A stretch of 64,000 bases of DNA from an uncultured Ignavibacteria bacterium (GTDB taxonomy: Bacteria > Bacteroidota > Ignavibacteria > SZUA-365), in contig CAJXVM010000002.1 of the NCBI GenBank assembly GCA_913061095.1, positions 1-64,000 of the forward strand, given 5' to 3'. Shown piece by piece: positions 61,148 to 64,000 of this stretch. The position numbers and the translations under genes were made by a program. Position 1 is the first letter of the stretch, and every line of letters begins with the position of its first letter. The notes under the pieces are model-generated. The model worked only from the letters and a program-made list of their open reading frames with translations, ran no database searches and was not told the DNA's origin.

Positions 61148-62445
61148 AACGCATGATCGTTCTCCTGCTCGTTCTCGCGACAGGAGCACACGCACAGAAC
61201 GTATACACACTCGAAGAAGCCCGGCGCGATGCGCTTGAACGGTCCCGCGATGTACGCATCGCCTCCATCGATGTCGCCGGGGCCGAGGAAGGGATCACTG
61301 CTGCGCGCGCCCGACGGCTGCCCAGCGTGGACGTCAGCGCAGGATACACGCACGTCAGTGAAACAGGCGGTATCGATTTTCAACTGCCCGGCTTGCCGCC
61401 GCGCAGCATCCGCTTTGGCGACGGCAATATCTGGGAAACGGCCATCACTGCGCACGTGCCACTGTTTACCGGCTTCCGCCTCTCCGCGATGCAGGACCTA
61501 TCGGAATTGAACAGGGAGGTCGCGGAAGAGTCGCTCGCAGGTACACGCACCGCAGTGCGGCATCGCGTCGCATTCATCTATCGCCGTGCCCAACTCGCCG
61601 AACGCAGCCGGCGCATATACGACGAACAGCTGTCCTGGCTACAGGTTCAGTTCGGCATGCTTCGTTCGATGCTCGCTGAAGGACAGGTGCTGCCCTACGA
61701 CACCCTTCTGCTGTCTTCACGGATGAGTGCGCTGCGTGTCGAGCGGCGAAATGCCCGTACCGAATACGAGAACGCGATCGAGGATCTCCGTGAGATTACC
61801 AGGCAGGACCTCGTCGGTATTACACTCAGCGACGATATCGAAGTCGATCCGGGAATCCCCGCCCAGCGCGAAACCGCGTCTCTGCTCGAAACGGCGGAAC
61901 AAAACCGCAGCGACCTGCAGATTCTGTCACATCAGCGCGAAATGGCACAGCTCCGCATCCGCTCCGAACAGGGATCGATGTACCCAACTGTCGCCGCCTT
62001 CGCCTCCTATCGCTACGGGAAACCGGGGGTTGACCAGGTCGCCAATGAATGGATGGATTATTACACCGCCGGCATATCACTCGAATGGAACCTCTGGTCC
62101 TGGGGAGGCGACGCCTCGAAGGTGCAGCAGCAGCGCTATGGATTGCAGAGGATTGAGGAAGAATACGCCCGGCGCAGGGACGCCGTGCGTGCATCCATCA
62201 ACCGCATACGCAATGAAATGGACGTTCTCGACGACACCCGACGCATGCTGGACGATCAGATCCGGCAGGAACGCACCAAGCAGCGTCTGCTGCAGGCACG
62301 CTTTCGTGAAGGCGTCGCAACCGCGACCGAAGTCGTGGATGCCGAAACCGCCCTGACCACAGCCCGTCTGCGTCGAGAGCAGGCCGACATCCAGTACGCC
62401 ATGAAAATCACCGAACTCGCGGCCGCCATCGGCTGGAATGAATAA
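61144..62445 (+). CDS. TolC-family outer-membrane efflux protein
   Basis: A 433-residue protein with signal peptide MKRMIVLLLVLATGAHAQ and two OEP repeats: a Tyr/Ser-rich first half (YTLEEARRDALERSRDVRIASIDVAGAEEGI) and a second repeat with long amphipathic helices (EEYARRRDAVRASINRIRNEMDVLDDTRRMLDDQIRQERTKQRLLQARFREGVATATEVVDAETALTTARL). It forms the outer-membrane duct for the efflux pump of this operon. Overlaps the TetR stop by 4 bases. Confidence 0.92.
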   Translation: MKRMIVLLLVLATGAHAQNVYTLEEARRDALERSRDVRIASIDVAGAEEGITAARARRLPSVDVSAGYTHVSETGGIDFQLPGLPPRSIRFGDGNIWETAITAHVPLFTGFRLSAMQDLSELNREVAEESLAGTRTAVRHRVAFIYRRAQLAERSRRIYDEQLSWLQVQFGMLRSMLAEGQVLPYDTLLLSSRMSALRVERRNARTEYENAIEDLREITRQDLVGITLSDDIEVDPGIPAQRETASLLETAEQNRSDLQILSHQREMAQLRIRSEQGSMYPTVAAFASYRYGKPGVDQVANEWMDYYTAGISLEWNLWSWGGDASKVQQQRYGLQRIEEEYARRRDAVRASINRIRNEMDVLDDTRRMLDDQIRQERTKQRLLQARFREGVATATEVVDAETALTTARLRREQADIQYAMKITELAAAIGWNE

Positions 62446-62458
62446 AGGAGAACTTCGC

Positions 62459-63352
62459 ATGACCGTGCGCAATCTCATCCTCATCCTGATCGTCCTCGCG
62501 GCAGCGCGCTGCGGAGACGGCAACAGCAACCACATGGAATTCACCGGCATCATCGATGCAAACACCGTGCGCATCAGTGCGGAGACACCGGGACGCATTC
62601 TTTCACTGCAAACCGACGAAGGCAGCGACGTCACGCGCGGCGACGTCCTTGCACGCCTGGAAACCGAGCGCATCGGGTACCAGCTCGAGCAGACAGACGC
62701 ACAGAAAACCGAACTCGCGCATCAGATCGCATCCGCACGTTCGCGCATTGCAGCGGCGCGTGTGCAGCGCGACAATCTCGCCCGGCGCGTCGATCGCTTC
62801 CGCGCATTGCGTGAGCAGGAAGCCGTCACCCGGCAGGCACTCGATGACCTCGAGGCGCAGCTCAGCGCTGCCGAGGCCGACATTGACGCCGCCGAATCCT
62901 CCCTCGCCGCACTGCGAAGCAAGCAGAGCCAATTGAGTGCCGGTGAGAGCATCGTTCGCAAGCAGCTGCGCGACGCGGAGATCACCGCTCCTCTCGACGG
63001 CCGCGTGCTCGTCCGCTATGCCGACGAGGGCGAACTGCTCGGCACCGGATCACCCGTCTTCGAGATCGCCGACCTGACATCGCTCTGGACACGTATCTAC
63101 GTCGCCGAGGAACAGCTGCCGCATATCCGCCTCGGACAGGAGGTGCGCGTTGCCGTTGACGGTGTCGAGCAGACGCTCACCGGCCGGATTTCATGGATCT
63201 CCGAAACGGCGGAATTCACTCCGAAGACCATCCTCACCGAGGAAACACGCACATCGCTGGTGTACCCGGTGAAAGTGCAGGTCGGCAACAAAGACGGTGT
63301 GCTGAAAATCGGCATGCCCGTCACCGTCATCGTGGAGAGAACCGCAGCATGA
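62459..63352 (+). CDS. HlyD/YbhG-type periplasmic adaptor lipoprotein
   Basis: A 297-residue membrane-fusion protein. Lipoprotein signal with Cys18 in LAAARC, a lipoyl-like/barrel-sandwich half (ISAETPGRILSLQTDEGSDVTRGDVLARLE), a long coiled-coil hairpin (~60-170), the second sandwich half with PLDGRVLVRYADEGELLGTGSPVFEIADLTSLWTRIYVAE, and a beta-barrel. The ATG at 62459 has GGAG 8 bases upstream; the frame opens at 62438. It bridges the inner-membrane ABC transporter and the TolC-like duct. Its stop overlaps the ABC gene (ATGA). Confidence 0.9.
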   Translation: MTVRNLILILIVLAAARCGDGNSNHMEFTGIIDANTVRISAETPGRILSLQTDEGSDVTRGDVLARLETERIGYQLEQTDAQKTELAHQIASARSRIAAARVQRDNLARRVDRFRALREQEAVTRQALDDLEAQLSAAEADIDAAESSLAALRSKQSQLSAGESIVRKQLRDAEITAPLDGRVLVRYADEGELLGTGSPVFEIADLTSLWTRIYVAEEQLPHIRLGQEVRVAVDGVEQTLTGRISWISETAEFTPKTILTEETRTSLVYPVKVQVGNKDGVLKIGMPVTVIVERTAA

Positions 63353-64000
63353 AACCACTCGTCTCGGTGGAGCATTTCTCGAAGTCCTACGGCGAGATCC
63401 GCGCGGTGCGGGACCTCAGCTTCAGCGTCCGGCGTGGCGAACTGTTCGGTCTGATCGGTCCTGACGGTGCCGGTAAAACCACGACGATGCGCACACTGGT
63501 CACTCTGCTGCGCCCGGATGAAGGCACGGTCACTGTCGACGGGATGGATGTTCGCAAACAGCTCAAGGCCATCCGCGCGATCACCGGATACATGCCGCAG
63601 CGATTTTCGCTCTACCCCGACCTCTCGGTGGAGCAGAACCTGCGATTTTTTGCGGAGCTCTTTTCCGTGCCGCGCAATGAGCTGACGGATCGCATGCAGC
63701 GTCTGTATCGATTCAGCCGTCTCGAAGAATTCTCCACGCGCCTCGCGGGACGACTGTCCGGAGGCATGAAGCAAAAGCTCGCACTCTCCTGCACGCTCAT
63801 CCACGATCCAGTCCTGCTCGTGCTCGATGAGCCGACGACCGGTGTGGATCCCGTCTCTCGCAGCGAGTTCTGGGAGATCCTCCGTGAACTGCGCGAGCAG
63901 GGTGTCACCATTGTCGTCTCCACCCCGTACATGGACGAGGCGATGAAATGCGATCGCATCGTGATCATGCACAGTGGCGTAGCCCTCGCCCACGGCACAC
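63349..64000 (+). CDS. ABC-type drug exporter ATPase, YbhF/CcmA-like (3' truncated by the window)
   Basis: The first ~217 residues of an ATPase: Walker A GPDGAGKTTT, Q-loop MPQRFSLYPDLSVEQNL, signature RLSGGMKQKLALSC, Walker B VLLVLDEPTTGVDPVSR and the switch region with STPYMDEA, where the usual His is Pro-Tyr. The Asp in GPDGAGK is characteristic of YbhF-like exporters, which often are two fused ATPases, so a second ATPase half and permeases (YbhS/YbhR type) probably follow outside the window. The order TetR, TolC-like, adaptor, ATPase matches ybiH-ybhGFSR-type efflux loci. Confidence 0.88.
   Translation, partial: MKPLVSVEHFSKSYGEIRAVRDLSFSVRRGELFGLIGPDGAGKTTTMRTLVTLLRPDEGTVTVDGMDVRKQLKAIRAITGYMPQRFSLYPDLSVEQNLRFFAELFSVPRNELTDRMQRLYRFSRLEEFSTRLAGRLSGGMKQKLALSCTLIHDPVLLVLDEPTTGVDPVSRSEFWEILRELREQGVTIVVSTPYMDEAMKCDRIVIMHSGVALAHGT

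Overview
The window is GC-rich, densely coded DNA on a bacterial chromosome. Two secreted proteins (21904-25155, 58984-60342) end in domains that resemble type IX secretion sorting domains. Together with FCB-type features (DUF6249-like membrane protein, SLC45-like MFS carriers, BNR/sortilin proteins, FlgO/TPR cyclase) this suggests a member of the Bacteroidota/Ignavibacteriota/Kapabacteria-like FCB lineage. That placement is an inference from gene content. No rRNA, tRNA, CRISPR array, phage or IS transposase gene was seen.

Layout. 1-7 kb: end of a GT2 glycosyltransferase, a lipoprotein, a secreted M64 peptidase, a tandem pair of paralogous secreted beta-rich proteins and an M49-like lipoprotein peptidase; REP-like palindromes and a 24-bp perfect hairpin lie between them. 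7-14 kb: a fused 2-oxoglutarate decarboxylase/succinyltransferase (Kgd type), a PaaK/CapK-like adenylating enzyme and TypA/BipA. 14-22 kb: a sugar-uptake region with a periplasmic binding protein fused to a MalF-type permease, a MalG-type permease, two convergent SLC45-like MFS carriers, a small membrane protein and a MalK-type ATPase. 22-30 kb: a C10 cysteine peptidase, an M20 amidohydrolase, a secreted debranching-type glycosidase and a UspA protein. 30-34 kb: an ECF sigma/anti-sigma pair and a class III cyclase-FlgO-TPR protein. 34-44 kb (minus strand): transglutaminase-fold protein, thioester alpha-2-macroglobulin and PbpC, a periplasmic-defence operon. 44-51 kb: a BNR/sortilin protein, a methyltransferase, a YfcC-type carrier and an NtrC-like regulator.

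51.6-59 kb holds the most unusual locus: GcvH-like membrane protein, four-cluster ferredoxin, NrfD/HybB membrane subunit, second GcvH-like protein with a Cys-rich N-terminus, histidine kinase with two haem-type motifs in its periplasmic loop, canonical sigma-54 regulator and archaemetzincin, all on one strand and preceded by a near-consensus sigma-54 promoter. Both GcvH-like proteins align to GcvH without gaps around the lipoyl site, yet the lipoyl lysine is Gly in one and Asn in the other. No catalytic oxidoreductase subunit is present. I read it as a membrane redox relay or sensor coupled to its own two-component system; this is inference.

60.4-64 kb: a TetR-controlled efflux operon (TetR, TolC-like, HlyD/YbhG-like lipoprotein, YbhF-like ATPase cut by the window end), with a clear terminator, promoter and operator upstream.
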